Shown: positions 44,613 to 53,938, counted from the stretch's first letter. The stretch: 64,000 bases of DNA from Streptomyces sp. GESEQ-35 (GCF_017948485.1 NZ_JAFFSX010000004.1:186001-250000); one strand, 5' to 3'. Numbers and translations: made by a program. The notes: generated by a model not told the origin, from the letters alone.

Positions 44613-44780
44613 ATGGCGGCCATGAAGCCGCGGACGGGCGATGGCCCGCTCGAGGTGACCAAGGAGGGGCGGGGCATCGTCATGCGCGTTCCGCTCGAAG
44701 GCGGCGGTCGGCTCGTCGTCGAGCTGACCCCTGACGAGGCCGACGCGCTGGGCGACGCCCTCAAGAAGGTCGTCGGCTGA
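44613..44780 (+). CDS. Small conserved DUF3117 protein (Rv1211-like)
   Basis: 55 residues from the ATG at 44613 (AGGAAGGGG upstream). The sequence MAAMKPRTGDGPLEVTKEG ... VMRVPLEGGGRLVVELTPDE ... ALGDALKKVVG is the typical compact DUF3117 form: a beta sheet and a last helix. Widespread in actinobacteria, function unknown. It keeps its mycobacterial position after tag. Confidence 0.88.
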   Translation: MAAMKPRTGDGPLEVTKEGRGIVMRVPLEGGGRLVVELTPDEADALGDALKKVVG

Positions 44781-44800
44781 GGCGCAGCGACCATACCCTT

Positions 44801-44840
44801 TCAGCCGCCCCGGCATCGTGTGAGATGCCGGGGCGGCTGA
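44801..44840. terminator. Bidirectional terminator after DUF3117
   Basis: CAGCCGCCCCGGCATC (44802-44817) pairs with GATGCCGGGGCGGCTG (44824-44839). It is placed between convergent genes. A partial echo follows (GGCCGGGGCGGCTGTACGAC near 44847-44866, then GGCTGTACGAC again), suggesting local duplication. Confidence 0.85.
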
Positions 44841-44903
44841 TTGCATGGCCGGGGCGGCTGTACGACTTACCTGGCCAGGGGGCTGTACGACGCCCTACGA
44901 CCG

Positions 44904-45536
44904 TCAGCGCTTGACCGCGCAGAGCAGCCCGTCGCCCACCGGCAGCAGCGACGGCACCAGGTCCTGACTCTCGCGCACGGCGCGCAGCAGCTCGCGCAGC
45001 CGCAGCACCTCGGTGGGCTGCGGACCGGAGTCCACGGTCCTGCCGTTGGCGAAGACGCCCTCGAAGACGATCAGGCCGCCGGGGCGCAGCAGGCGCAACG
45101 ATTCAGCGAGGTAGTCCAGGAACTCCAGCCGGTCGCCGTCGCAGAAGACCAGGTCGTAGCCGGCGTCGGCGAGACGGGGCAGCACGTCCAGGGCGGAGCC
45201 GGGGATGAAGCGGGCCCGGTTGCTGGCGAAGCCGGAGGCGCGGAAGGCCTGGCGGGCGAACTGCTGGTGCTCCGGCTCGGGGTCGACGGTGGTCAGCACG
45301 CCGTCCGGCCGCATACCGTGCAGCAGATGGATCCCGGAGACGCCGGTGCCGGTACCGATCTCCGCGATCGCCTTGGCGTCCACGGTGGCGGCGAGCAACC
45401 GCAGCGCGGCGCCCGTGCCGGGCGACACCGAGCGCAGCCCTGCCTCGCGGGCCCGGTCACGGGCCCAGCGCAGGGCTTCGTCCTCGGCGACATAGGCGTC
45501 GGCGAACGCCCAGCTCGTCTGCCGGTTGCCGGTAAT
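44904..45536 (-). CDS. SAM-dependent O-methyltransferase (Rv1220c-like), apparent ATT start
   Basis: 210 residues if read from the ATT at 45536. Class I methyltransferase of the catechol/caffeoyl-CoA type: AEIGTGTGVSGIHLLHGM (SAM loop), TTVDPEPEHQ, LVFCDGDR, LRPGGLIVFEGV. The nearest normal start, GTG at 45428, would remove 36 in-frame residues (ITGNRQTSWAFADAYVAEDE and on) that look like the conserved first helices of this family. No ATG, GTG, TTG or CTG exists in this frame between the upstream TAA and 45428. AGGAG lies six bases before ATT. Substrate unknown. Divergent from sigE, as in mycobacteria. Confidence 0.82.
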   Translation of the reverse strand: MTGNRQTSWAFADAYVAEDEALRWARDRAREAGLRSVSPGTGAALRLLAATVDAKAIAEIGTGTGVSGIHLLHGMRPDGVLTTVDPEPEHQQFARQAFRASGFASNRARFIPGSALDVLPRLADAGYDLVFCDGDRLEFLDYLAESLRLLRPGGLIVFEGVFANGRTVDSGPQPTEVLRLRELLRAVRESQDLVPSLLPVGDGLLCAVKR

Positions 45537-45765
45537 GACCCTCTCCTGTCCCCGTGTGTGCCTGGGCGTGACTGTATCCGTTGCGGCCGGGAACCCGCAG
45601 ATGGGACCGGGCGTTTAAGGGGTGGGAGAGAAGAGCGGGGGGACACAGATGGATCACGATGAGGTGCGGGACCGCGAGCAAGTGCTGACGCAGCCGTATG
45701 AGCCGTATCAGCCCAGATCAATTTCTCGTAAAACCGCTTATCCGGAGCTAACGGGCGAGGTGGCT

Positions 45766-46539
45766 ATGGTAGGGGCTCCACTGGACACCACCAGAGCCGA
45801 CAGGGGAGGTGCGGCTGCGCCTGGGGATCGGGGCGGAGTGCTGCGGCGCTTCCTCGGATCGGCAGGCAAGCCGAAATCCGTGAACAACACCGCTGCTGAC
45901 CATAACCACGCCGGCGACTACGCCCAGACCGCGACCTTCTCCAGCGACGCGGACGGGCAGGCGTGGACTCCGCCCACCTGGGAGGAGATCGTCAGCACCC
46001 ACAGCGGCCGGGTCTACCGCCTGGCCTACCGCCTCACCGGCAACCAGCACGACGCCGAGGACCTCACCCAGGAGGTCTTCGTCCGCGTCTTCCGCTCTCT
46101 GTCGACCTATACACCGGGCACTTTCGAGGGCTGGCTGCACCGCATCACCACGAACCTGTTCCTGGACATGGTCCGCCGCAAGCAGCGCATCCGTTTCGAC
46201 GCGCTCGGCGACGACGCGGCAGAGCGTCTGCCCAGCCGCGAGCCGAACCCGCAGCAGATCTTCAACGACGCGCACTTCGACGCGGACGTCCAGCAGGCCC
46301 TCGACACCCTCGCGCCCGAGTTCCGCGCCGCGGTCGTCCTGTGCGACATCGAAGGACTGTCGTACGAGGAGATCGCCGCGACCCTCGGGGTCAAGCTGGG
46401 CACTGTCCGGTCCCGTATTCACCGCGGCCGCTCGCAGCTGCGCAAGGCTCTGGCGCACCGGTCGCCCGAGGCCCGGGCCGAGCGCCGCTCCTTCGCGGCC
46501 CGTGTCCCCGTACTGGGGGGAGGGGGCGCGTCCGCGTGA
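45766..46539 (+). CDS. sigE: ECF sigma factor, SigE (mycobacterial) type
   Basis: 257 residues from the ATG at 45766 (GAGGTGG upstream). Other in-frame ATGs at 45622 and 45652 would give longer N-termini; mycobacterial SigE is also known to use several starts. Region 2: [20 protein letters not shown] with QEVFVRVF. Region 4: [20 protein letters not shown]. It has an unusually long Gly/Ala/Asp-rich lead of about 75 residues. It directs RNA polymerase to envelope-stress genes. Followed with overlap by its anti-sigma factor and then htrA and tatB, the same order as sigE-rseA-htrA-tatB. Note S. coelicolor also uses the name sigE for another gene. Confidence 0.9.
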   Translation: MVGAPLDTTRADRGGAAAPGDRGGVLRRFLGSAGKPKSVNNTAADHNHAGDYAQTATFSSDADGQAWTPPTWEEIVSTHSGRVYRLAYRLTGNQHDAEDLTQEVFVRVFRSLSTYTPGTFEGWLHRITTNLFLDMVRRKQRIRFDALGDDAAERLPSREPNPQQIFNDAHFDADVQQALDTLAPEFRAAVVLCDIEGLSYEEIAATLGVKLGTVRSRIHRGRSQLRKALAHRSPEARAERRSFAARVPVLGGGGASA

Positions 46540-47525
46540 GTGGATCACGGCCCAAACCCGCAGAGGGGCACCTCGCAGAACAGCACCTGGGAGACCGACT
46601 CGCCGCGCTGGTCGACGGCGAGCTCGGTCATGAGGCGCGTGAGCGCGTACTCGCGCATCTGGCCACCTGCACGAAGTGCAAGGCAGAGGCCGACGCGCAG
46701 CGCCGCCTGAAGAACGTCTTCGCGGAAGCGGCCCCGCCGCCCCCTTCCGAGAGCTTCCTGGCCCGTCTTCAAGGGCTGCCCGGCGGAGGTGACGGCGACA
46801 GCGGCTCACCGCTGGACGGGTTCGGTGACGCACTCTCCGGACGGCCTGCGGCCGCCGGGGTCTTCGGGATGAAGCGGAGCGAGCGCTTCGAGTTCGGTTA
46901 CGTCCCCGCCCGCGCGCACGACCCCTTGCTCCCGTCGGCGGGCCGAGGCTTCCCCATACATGACGTCAGCCGTCATGAGGCGGAGCGGTCGGCCTCGCGC
47001 GGGATGCGGTTCGCGTTCGTCGCCGCCGGGGCGGTGTCGCTGGCCGCGATCGCGCTCGGCGGCGTCACCACCGGCACCGGTGAGACCACGAATGCCGCGC
47101 GCGACGGCTCCGGCGGCAGCAATGTGACCCCGATGCGGACGCAGGGCACGGGAGCCGCGACGGCACCCGAGGGCCAGCGCCGCCGAGGTGTCGGCCCACT
47201 GCTCGCCCAGGGCAGTCAGCAGACGCCGCTCGGCGACACCCCGGTCACCCCGACCGAGGTGTCGGCCCCGCTGCTGCCCGGCGTTCCGGCCCCCGCGGCC
47301 GGACAGGTCCAGCAGGCCGCGGCGCATCCGCTGACCACGCCGGTGGTCGCCGGTGCGGCCGCCATGTCCCCGCTGATACGTCCGCTCAGCTCCACCCCGA
47401 CGCTCACCCTCACCTCGTGGTCCACCGTCCCGGAGATCACGGCTCCCGGCCTGTTCGCCGCGCCCGTCCCCGACACGACCTCGTCCCCCACAGCCTCTTC
47501 CGGCACGTCCGGCACGGGTCGCTGA
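46536..47525 (+). CDS. rseA: Zinc-containing anti-sigma factor (RseA-like), membrane-bound
   Basis: 329 residues, GTG overlapping the sigma-factor stop (GTGA). ZAS domain: [20 protein letters not shown] and [11 protein letters not shown], with the His-x3-Cys-x2-Cys set that holds zinc and often responds to thiol oxidation. One membrane helix follows ([19 protein letters not shown], about 170-190). The outside tail is Thr/Pro/Ala-rich, much longer than in M. tuberculosis RseA. It should hold the sigma factor at the membrane until stress. Confidence 0.88.
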   Translation: MSGSRPKPAEGHLAEQHLGDRLAALVDGELGHEARERVLAHLATCTKCKAEADAQRRLKNVFAEAAPPPPSESFLARLQGLPGGGDGDSGSPLDGFGDALSGRPAAAGVFGMKRSERFEFGYVPARAHDPLLPSAGRGFPIHDVSRHEAERSASRGMRFAFVAAGAVSLAAIALGGVTTGTGETTNAARDGSGGSNVTPMRTQGTGAATAPEGQRRRGVGPLLAQGSQQTPLGDTPVTPTEVSAPLLPGVPAPAAGQVQQAAAHPLTTPVVAGAAAMSPLIRPLSSTPTLTLTSWSTVPEITAPGLFAAPVPDTTSSPTASSGTSGTGR

Positions 47526-47659
47526 CCCGACCTCTGCGCCACGGTGCATGAACCTGGTTGAATCCAGGGTGGGCCGTGCCCAGGCAGGCTGCCGGGCGCG
47601 GAGTAGACGATCTGCGGCCACCGCCGACGAGCCGTGCCGCGGCCAGCTGTGGGGAGAGC

Positions 47660-49471
47660 ATGAACGAGGGGAAGCCCACGAAGGCGAAATGGTGGAGCCG
47701 ACCTCGCCCGCAGATCCCTGCGGGCCAGGCACAGGGTTCTTCCCCGGCGCCGGCCGAGGTGGCACCGCAGGATCCGGTGGCCGACGCAGTGCCCGACGGC
47801 GACTTCGAGCGGGCCCGGCCGACGGCGGTGCGGGGCGGTGACGGCGTTTCAGCCGAGGGTGACTTCGAGCTGGACCGGCCTCGGGTTGTCGAGGGCCGTG
47901 ACGGGGCTTTGTCCGAGGGTGACTTTGAACTGGACCGGCCTCGGGTTGTCGAGGGCGGCGATGCGGCTTCGGCCGGGGGTGACTTCGAGCTGGAGCCACC
48001 TGCTGGGATGCCGGTTCCACAGGCCGGGGAGGGATCCGTGCCCGCCGCCGAGCGTCCCCAGCCCGTGCAGGATCCCGGCCCGGACAGCACCCCGCCGTAC
48101 GGCTCCTCCGGGCCCTGGGCCCCCGCCCCGCCGGTCCAGCACCCGGCGACCACACCGGCCCAGGGCACGGCGATCCCGACGCCGACGCACGACACGCCGG
48201 CCCCGGTGGGCGCGTCCGGCAACGACATGCCCCAGCCGGCGCCGCCCGGCGCCTCCTTCCCGCCCCCGGCCAACCCTTGGCAGAACTACGACCCCTGGGC
48301 CCCGGTCACCGGCCCCCTCCAGCAGAACGGAGCGGCCGTACCCACCACCACCCAGCGGCGCAAGCGTGTACGCAAGGCTCTTGTCGGCGGAGCCGTGCTG
48401 CTGGCGCTGGTGTCGGGGGGCGTCGGGGGCGCCGTAGGGGCGTATCTCGAGCGGAACGGCGGCGTCGGGAGCGTGGAGTTGCCGCAGGCCGACGTGGAGT
48501 CAGCCGGGCGGGCCCCGGACAGCGTGGCGGGCATCGCCGCGCGGGCGCTGCCCAGTGTGGTGACCCTCCATGTGAGTGGCAGCGCCGCACAGGGCACCGG
48601 CACCGGCTTCGTGCTCGACGACCGCGGCCACATCCTCACCAACAACCACGTCGTGGAACCCGCCGGATCCGACGGCGAGATCTCGGTGACCTTCCACAGC
48701 GGCGACACCGCCAAGGCCACGGTCGTCGGCCGGGACAGCGGCTACGACCTCGCCGTGGTCAAGGTCAGCGGCGTCACAGGGCTCAACCCGATGACGCTCG
48801 GCAACTCCGACAACGTCCAGGTCGGCGACCCCGTCGTCGCCATCGGCGCCCCCTTCGACCTGGCCGGCACCGTCACCTCCGGCATCATCAGCGCCAAGGA
48901 GCGGCCCATCACGGCGGGCGGCGAGAGCGGCGACGGAAGTGATGTCTCGTACGTCGATGCCCTACAGACCGACGCGCCCATCAACCCCGGCAACTCCGGC
49001 GGGCCCCTGCTCGACGCCAAGGCCCGTGTCATCGGCATCAACTCCGCCATCCGCTCGGCCGGCGACGGCTCGGAGCTGGACGGCGGCCAGGCCGGTTCGA
49101 TAGGGCTCGGCTTCGCCATCCCCGTCAACCAGGCCAAGCGCGTCGCCGAAGAGCTGATCAACACCGGCAAGGCGACCCACCCCGTCATCGGCGTCACCCT
49201 CGACATGGACTACTCCGGCGACGGCGCCAGGGTCGGCACGGAGGGCAGCGGCGGCGGCCCCGCGGTCAACGCGGGCGGCCCCGGCGACCAGGCCGGCATC
49301 AAGGCGGGAGACGTCATCACCGAGGTCGACGGCCAGCGCGTCCACTCCGGCGAGGAGCTGATCGTCAAGACACGCGCCCACCGCCCCGGCGACCGTCTGG
49401 AGCTGACGCTGGAACGCGGCGGCAAGGAGAGGCGGATCTCGCTGGTGCTCGGCTCCTCCGACGCCGAATGA
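47660..49471 (+). CDS. htrA: HtrA/DegP-like membrane serine protease with PDZ domain
   Basis: 603 residues from the ATG at 47660 (GGGGAGAG upstream); an upstream frame from 47558 is rejected. The first 230 residues are cytoplasmic and Pro/Ala-rich, with four exact-length 20-residue units beginning GDFE. One membrane helix (ALVGGAVLLALVSGGVGGAVG, about 238-260), then the trypsin-like domain: His in LTNNHVV, Asp in YDLAVV, Ser in NPGNSGGPLL. A C-terminal PDZ domain (AGIKAGDVITEVDGQRV) follows. It degrades or refolds misfolded envelope proteins and likely belongs to the sigE regulon. Confidence 0.93.
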   Translation: MNEGKPTKAKWWSRPRPQIPAGQAQGSSPAPAEVAPQDPVADAVPDGDFERARPTAVRGGDGVSAEGDFELDRPRVVEGRDGALSEGDFELDRPRVVEGGDAASAGGDFELEPPAGMPVPQAGEGSVPAAERPQPVQDPGPDSTPPYGSSGPWAPAPPVQHPATTPAQGTAIPTPTHDTPAPVGASGNDMPQPAPPGASFPPPANPWQNYDPWAPVTGPLQQNGAAVPTTTQRRKRVRKALVGGAVLLALVSGGVGGAVGAYLERNGGVGSVELPQADVESAGRAPDSVAGIAARALPSVVTLHVSGSAAQGTGTGFVLDDRGHILTNNHVVEPAGSDGEISVTFHSGDTAKATVVGRDSGYDLAVVKVSGVTGLNPMTLGNSDNVQVGDPVVAIGAPFDLAGTVTSGIISAKERPITAGGESGDGSDVSYVDALQTDAPINPGNSGGPLLDAKARVIGINSAIRSAGDGSELDGGQAGSIGLGFAIPVNQAKRVAEELINTGKATHPVIGVTLDMDYSGDGARVGTEGSGGGPAVNAGGPGDQAGIKAGDVITEVDGQRVHSGEELIVKTRAHRPGDRLELTLERGGKERRISLVLGSSDAE

Positions 49472-49716
49472 AACACCCCGAAAACCGAGAACCGTAGAGA
49501 CTCACAGAAACGTCACAGTCCGGACCCGTCCAGCCGCCTCATCTGGGCGTCCACAAGGCAAACAACTCCGAAAACCCCACTCCTGCCCGCACTCGGAGGC
49601 CTCGGGACAGTACCGGTCGTACAGCAACGCCGGGTACCGTGGACCCGGCCCGGACCACGGAAGACCCGCACAGACCACCGAGGGCCGAGGACCGAGGACA
49701 TCGCAAGGAGCTTCAG

Positions 49717-50163
49717 GTGTTCAATGACATAGGACCGCTCGAGCTGATCACGCTCGTTGTCCTCGCCGTGCTCGTCTTCGGTCCGGACAAGCTTCCGAAG
49801 GTCATCCAGGACGTCATGCGGACCGTCCGCAAGATCCGTGAGTTCTCGGACAGCGCCAAGGAAGACATCCGCAGCGAACTCGGCCCGGAGTTCAAGGACT
49901 TCGAGTTCGAGGATCTCAACCCCAAGACGTTCATCCGCAAGCAGATGGACAACGACGAACTGGGGCTCAAGGAGATCCGTAACGGCTTCGACCTGAAGAA
50001 GGAGATGGCCGAGGTCACGGACGCGGTCCACAGCCGTGACACCGACGCGTCGAGTTCGTCGTCCGCCGCCGCTTCCGGTTCGTCGGGCGCCCGCGTCGAC
50101 ATGACCAAGAAGCCCGAGGGCCCGGGCGACGAGCGCCCGCCCTTCGACTACGACGCCACCTGA
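49717..50163 (+). CDS. tatB: Sec-independent (Tat) translocase subunit TatB
   Basis: 148 residues from the GTG at 49717 (AAGGAG upstream). The N-terminal membrane helix FNDIGPLELITLVVLAVLVFGPDKLPK has the TatA/B hinge and is followed by a long amphipathic helix (VIQDVMRTVRKIREFSD). The C-terminus is acidic then Ser/Ala-rich. TatB takes folded twin-arginine proteins to TatC. It follows htrA as in mycobacteria. tatA and tatC are not in the window. Confidence 0.93.
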   Translation: MFNDIGPLELITLVVLAVLVFGPDKLPKVIQDVMRTVRKIREFSDSAKEDIRSELGPEFKDFEFEDLNPKTFIRKQMDNDELGLKEIRNGFDLKKEMAEVTDAVHSRDTDASSSSSAAASGSSGARVDMTKKPEGPGDERPPFDYDAT

Positions 50164-50438
50164 GCCGTACGGCCGAGACGCCCCTCGGCGTCGTACGTGA
50201 CGCGTTTCATACTCCGCTCGTACTCTGCCCCCGCACCCTGCGCCCTGCGGCCTGAACACGACGTCCGAGCGGCCCACGCGCCGGGCGATTTCCCGGCTGC
50301 CCCGAGTGGTGTGGATATGCTGCCGAGTTGTTGTGCGGACCGGACGAGTACGCCCGAAGGGGGGCGGGTCGTCCGGTCCGACGAGAACCAGGGGGGCGGG
50401 CCGTCCCGGTCCGACACGAGCGAGGAGGCGTCCGGCAC

Positions 50439-51101
50439 ATGGAGACGACGAGTCGAGTCGCGCAGCCAGCGGCCGCGGAGGGCGGACAACAGGTCCCCTT
50501 CGCCCGGCGCACGGTCGACGGCTACCTGCTGGCGCCCTTCCCGTGGTACGGCCTCGACGAGGCCTTCACGGGACCGCGCTGGCTGATGCAGGTGGGGACG
50601 GCGGCCGACGGGGCCGTGGAGCACGGGTCGATCGGACACGGTGACGAACCCTCCGTCCGCAGCGAGAACGCTGCCGCTGTTGATGCGCGGGAGAAGTTCG
50701 CCGTCGTGGTGACCGTTGCCGCGAATCCGTCCCGGCGGAGCGCCGATGGTACGGGGCTGCTGGAGGCCACGTCGGTGTCGTCGGCGGCGTGGCTGGCGGG
50801 GGTGGGGCTGCTGTCCTTCACCTGGCCGGGGCAGATGGACCACTCGCTGCGGGACGACTGGTTGGAGCAGCAGACGGAGACGGCGTGGGCGTTGGCGGAC
50901 GATCTCGCCGGGCCCGCGTGGTCGACGTTGTCCCTGCCTGTGGACGGGGTGCCCACGTCCTTCCACTACCGGGAGTCCGAGTTCGGGTGGGTGCTTGCCG
51001 GGTCCACGCCGGTAGGGGTGCATGTGGGGGCGTACGGGCGGGGGATGAGCGCGTATGGGTTGGGCTTCGCCGTGATCAAGGATGTTGCGGCTTACGCATG
51101 A
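50439..51101 (+). CDS. Hypothetical protein (220 aa)
   Basis: 220 residues from the ATG at 50439 (GAGGAGG upstream, spacing slightly long). Soluble, no signal peptide or membrane helix. Trp-rich: PFPWYGLDEAFTGPRWLMQV, LLSFTWPGQMD, WLEQQTETAWALADDL; C-terminal half YRESEFGWVLAGSTPVGVHV. I recognise no catalytic motif. It forms no operon with tatB (275 bases away). A terminator follows directly. Confidence 0.75.
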   Translation: METTSRVAQPAAAEGGQQVPFARRTVDGYLLAPFPWYGLDEAFTGPRWLMQVGTAADGAVEHGSIGHGDEPSVRSENAAAVDAREKFAVVVTVAANPSRRSADGTGLLEATSVSSAAWLAGVGLLSFTWPGQMDHSLRDDWLEQQTETAWALADDLAGPAWSTLSLPVDGVPTSFHYRESEFGWVLAGSTPVGVHVGAYGRGMSAYGLGFAVIKDVAAYA

Positions 51102-51102
51102 C

Positions 51103-51133
51103 AAAGGGCGCCGCGGATTTTGCGGCGCCCTTT
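51103..51133 (+). terminator. Terminator with U-tract
   Basis: AAAGGGCGCCGC (51103-51114) pairs with GCGGCGCCCTTT (51122-51133), 7-base loop, and T-rich 3' foot. It starts right after the stop codon. Confidence 0.88.
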
Positions 51134-51158
51134 CTCCGTAGGGCCTCAGGTTGTGTGG

Positions 51159-51210
51159 CGGGTGCGGGCTCGTTGTGGCTGGTCGCGCAGTTCCCCGCGC
51201 CCCTTAACGG
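51159..51210. repeat. Intergenic repeat family A, copy 3 (inverted)
   Basis: GCGGGTGCGGGCTCGTTGTG then GCTGGTCGCGCAGTTCCCCG and CGCCCCTTAACGG. This is the reverse complement of the copies at 33551 and 43341. It lies between convergent genes (hypothetical protein and mrp). Confidence 0.75.
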
Positions 51211-51228
51211 CGTCTCCCAGCCGTCTCC

Positions 51229-52362
51229 TTAGAACTTGTTCCTCGGCGTGATTCCCAGCGACATGCCCGACAGGCCCCGCTGGCGTCCCCCCAGCTTCCC
51301 CGCGATCGCCCGCAGTGCGGATCCCGCCGGGGAGTCCGGGTCCGTGAGGACCACCGGCTTGCCCTCGTCGCCGCCTTCGCGGAGGCGGACGTCGATGGGG
51401 ATGTTGCCGAGGACGGGGACGTTCGTGCCGGTCGTGCGGGTGAGGCCGTCGGCGACGGACTGGCCGCCGCCCGTGCCGAAGACGTCGACCATCTCGCCGC
51501 AGTGGGGGCAGGGAAGGCCGGACATGTTCTCGACGACGCCCACGATCTTCTGGTGGGTCTGGACGGCGATGGAGCCCGCGCGCTCGGCGACCTCGGCCGC
51601 CGCCTGCTGCGGGGTCGTGACGACGAGGATCTCGGCGTTCGGGACGAGCTGGGCCACGGAGATGGCGATGTCGCCCGTGCCCGGCGGGAGGTCCAGGAGC
51701 AGGACGTCCAGGTCGCCCCAGTACACGTCCGCCAGGAACTGCTGGAGCGCGCGGTGGAGCATCGGGCCGCGCCAGACCACAGGGGCGTTGCCGGGCGTGA
51801 ACATGCCGATGGAGATGACCTTCACGCCGTGCGCGGACGGCGGCATGATCATGTTCTCGACCTGGGTGGGACGCCCGTCGGCACCCAGCATGCGCGGCAC
51901 CGAGTGGCCGTAGATGTCGGCGTCGACCACGCCCACCTTGAGGCCGTCCGCCGCCATCGCCGCCGCCAGATTGACGGTCACGGACGACTTGCCGACGCCG
52001 CCCTTGCCGGAGGCGACCGCGTACACACGGGTGAGGGAGCCCGGCTTGGCGAAGGGGACCTCGCGCTCGGCCGTGCCGCCGCGCAGCGCGGAGGCCAGCT
52101 CCTTGCGCTGTTCGTCGCTCATGACGTCGAGCTCGACGTCGACGCGGGTGACGCCGTCGACCGCCGAGACCGCATCCGTCACGCGCTTCGTGATCGTGTC
52201 GCGCATCGGACAGCCGGAGACCGTCAGGTACACGGCGACCGCGACCGCTCCGTCCGCGCCGATCTGTACCGACTTGACCATCCCGAGTTCGGTGATGGGG
52301 CGGTTGATCTCGGGGTCGTTCACCGTCGCCAGTGCTTCACGCACCGCGTCTTCCGTAGCCAT
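51229..52362 (-). CDS. mrp: Mrp/NBP35-family iron-sulfur cluster carrier ATPase
   Basis: 377 residues from the ATG at 52362; an upstream in-frame start at 52410 is unlikely. N-terminal MIP18/DUF59 domain (about 1-95, with conserved Cys in SGCPMRD), then a ParA-like P-loop ATPase: Walker A GKGGVGKSS, DADIYGHSVPRMLG and LDLPPGTGD. The metal-binding CPHC motif lies in LPCPHCGEM. It carries 4Fe-4S clusters to target proteins. Same neighbourhood as Rv1229c. Confidence 0.93.
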   Translation of the reverse strand: MATEDAVREALATVNDPEINRPITELGMVKSVQIGADGAVAVAVYLTVSGCPMRDTITKRVTDAVSAVDGVTRVDVELDVMSDEQRKELASALRGGTAEREVPFAKPGSLTRVYAVASGKGGVGKSSVTVNLAAAMAADGLKVGVVDADIYGHSVPRMLGADGRPTQVENMIMPPSAHGVKVISIGMFTPGNAPVVWRGPMLHRALQQFLADVYWGDLDVLLLDLPPGTGDIAISVAQLVPNAEILVVTTPQQAAAEVAERAGSIAVQTHQKIVGVVENMSGLPCPHCGEMVDVFGTGGGQSVADGLTRTTGTNVPVLGNIPIDVRLREGGDEGKPVVLTDPDSPAGSALRAIAGKLGGRQRGLSGMSLGITPRNKF

Positions 52363-52654
52363 AAGGACGATGGTACGGCGCTTCACAGGTGCCCCGGTAA
52401 GCCCCGTCACCGGTCGGCTACGTCACGTCCGTGCGACCGTTCTGCCGGGAATACGCCGGGCCCGTCCCGCCGGCACTGAAGCTCCTTTGTTCCGATGTTC
52501 CGAATTGCTCGCTGAGACGGCCTTCGGGCCGGCCCGTCCTGATCGGATACGCCCTGGTGAGCGGTACGGACCCACTGGCTCCGCCCGGCCCGCAGGACCC
52601 CGGTACTCTGCCGTACGCCGCTGAAGGACCCTCGTCAGAAAGGCAGCTCCACCT

Positions 52655-53422
52655 GTGACTGCGATTCCCCGGGGCCGTGCCCGCAGAGCCACGCTGGTGA
52701 GCGCGATGTGCGCCCTGGTCGTGACGGGAACGGCGGCACTGTCGGGGTGCAGCGAGGACCCCGACGCGGGCACGAACGGGGTCGGCAAGCTGTCGGCCGA
52801 CAAGATTCAGAGCAGGACCCGTACGGCCGCCGGGTCCGCCACCGCGCTCCACCTCTCCGGAACGGTGGTCACCAGCGGACGCACCTATGAACTCGACATG
52901 CGGCTGAAGTCCGACGGCGGCACCGGGTCGGTCACCGCCGGGGGGACGACCTTCCGGCTGCTGCGCGTCGGCGAGCAGCTGTTCCTCAAGGCGGACGCGG
53001 AGTTCTGGAACCCGGAGAACGCCAAGGGCGGCGACTCCGACGACACCGATGCCGACACGGCCGCCGCCGACAAGCTCGACGGCAAGTTCGTGAAGGTGCC
53101 CCAGGGCGACCCCTCGTACAAGAAGTTCAGCGGGTTCACCGACAAGGACGTCCTCCTCGACGGTCTGCTGGCCCTGCACGGCACCCTGGAGACGGACGGG
53201 CACCACGAGCAGTCCGGCACCCGCACCATCCGCATCGCCGGCGACAAGGGCTCCGGAGGCACCCTCGACGTCTCCCTGGAGGGGCAGCCGTATCCGCTCC
53301 GCCTGGTGCGGGCGGGGAGCGCGGGCACCCTGCTCTTCACGGACTGGGGCAAGGACTTCAAGATCGAGGAACCGAAGCAGGACGAGACGGTGGACTACGG
53401 CAAGCAGCTGCCGACGTCCTAG
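52655..53422 (+). CDS. Lipoprotein, LprG/LppX-like fold suspected
   Basis: 255 residues, GTG start. Basic start, hydrophobic core, lipobox LSGC (Cys near residue 32). The mature part begins with Asp/Gly/Thr and has TALHLSGTVVTSGRTYELDM and FRLLRVGEQLFLKADAEFW, which resemble the antiparallel sheet of LprG/LppX-like proteins that bind lipids. That assignment is tentative. Divergent from mrp. It nearly abuts the convergent gene behind it (3 bases). Confidence 0.75.
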   Translation: MTAIPRGRARRATLVSAMCALVVTGTAALSGCSEDPDAGTNGVGKLSADKIQSRTRTAAGSATALHLSGTVVTSGRTYELDMRLKSDGGTGSVTAGGTTFRLLRVGEQLFLKADAEFWNPENAKGGDSDDTDADTAAADKLDGKFVKVPQGDPSYKKFSGFTDKDVLLDGLLALHGTLETDGHHEQSGTRTIRIAGDKGSGGTLDVSLEGQPYPLRLVRAGSAGTLLFTDWGKDFKIEEPKQDETVDYGKQLPTS

Positions 53423-53425
53423 CGG

Positions 53426-53938
53426 TTACTTGCGCCGACGCTTCTTCATCAGTAGCTTCGGCAGCCCGGCAGGCATCGGCTCCCGGGTGGTCGCCGGGGT
53501 CGGCAGCGGCGCCGCCGCCAGGTTGCCGTCGGGCAAAGCGGCCGTCGTCCCCGTCGGCTCCAGCCGCAGCACCCGGCATTCGCGGGACCAGCGGAGCGTC
53601 ATCGCCTCCCCGTCGGGGGCGTTCAGCCGCTTGCCCTTGAGCTCGGCGACCGTCGCGTCCCACTGCTCGGACCCCGGCGTGAGCTCGACGACCTTCGCCG
53701 TCCAGGAGACCAGCCGACCGCCCTTGTCCTTGCTGCGCACGGTCACCTCGGCGGCGGCCCCGTCGGCCAGCTCCGGCAGCGGCTGCTCGCCCGGCCCGTC
53801 GCCGATCAGACAGGCGGCACCCTCGTGCCACACGTGCCACAGCGCCCGGGCCGGTCCGCCGGGCCCCTTGACCCAGATGAGGCCGGACTTCTTGGTGGCC
53901 TCCTCGACGAGGGCCTGGTCGAGCAGCTCACTTGTCAT
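53426..53938 (-). CDS. Conserved hypothetical protein, possible flavin-reductase-like barrel
   Basis: 170 residues, ATG at 53938. Start SELLDQALVEEATKKSGLIW, then VKGPGGPARALWHVWHEG and ACLIGDGPGEQPLPEL, suggesting a split-barrel fold related to pyridoxamine-phosphate-oxidase-like proteins. No cofactor motif can be confirmed. The C-terminus is Pro/Thr-rich and ends in KKRRRK. Tail-to-tail with the lipoprotein gene and 23 bases after corA, so possibly co-transcribed with corA. Confidence 0.7.
   Translation of the reverse strand: MTSELLDQALVEEATKKSGLIWVKGPGGPARALWHVWHEGAACLIGDGPGEQPLPELADGAAAEVTVRSKDKGGRLVSWTAKVVELTPGSEQWDATVAELKGKRLNAPDGEAMTLRWSRECRVLRLEPTGTTAALPDGNLAAAPLPTPATTREPMPAGLPKLLMKKRRRK

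Noticed and set aside
45428..45536. GTG at 45428 as the start of the O-methyltransferase
   Set aside because: It has no good ribosome binding site and cuts off 36 in-frame residues that look like the family's N-terminal helices; kept as alternative only.
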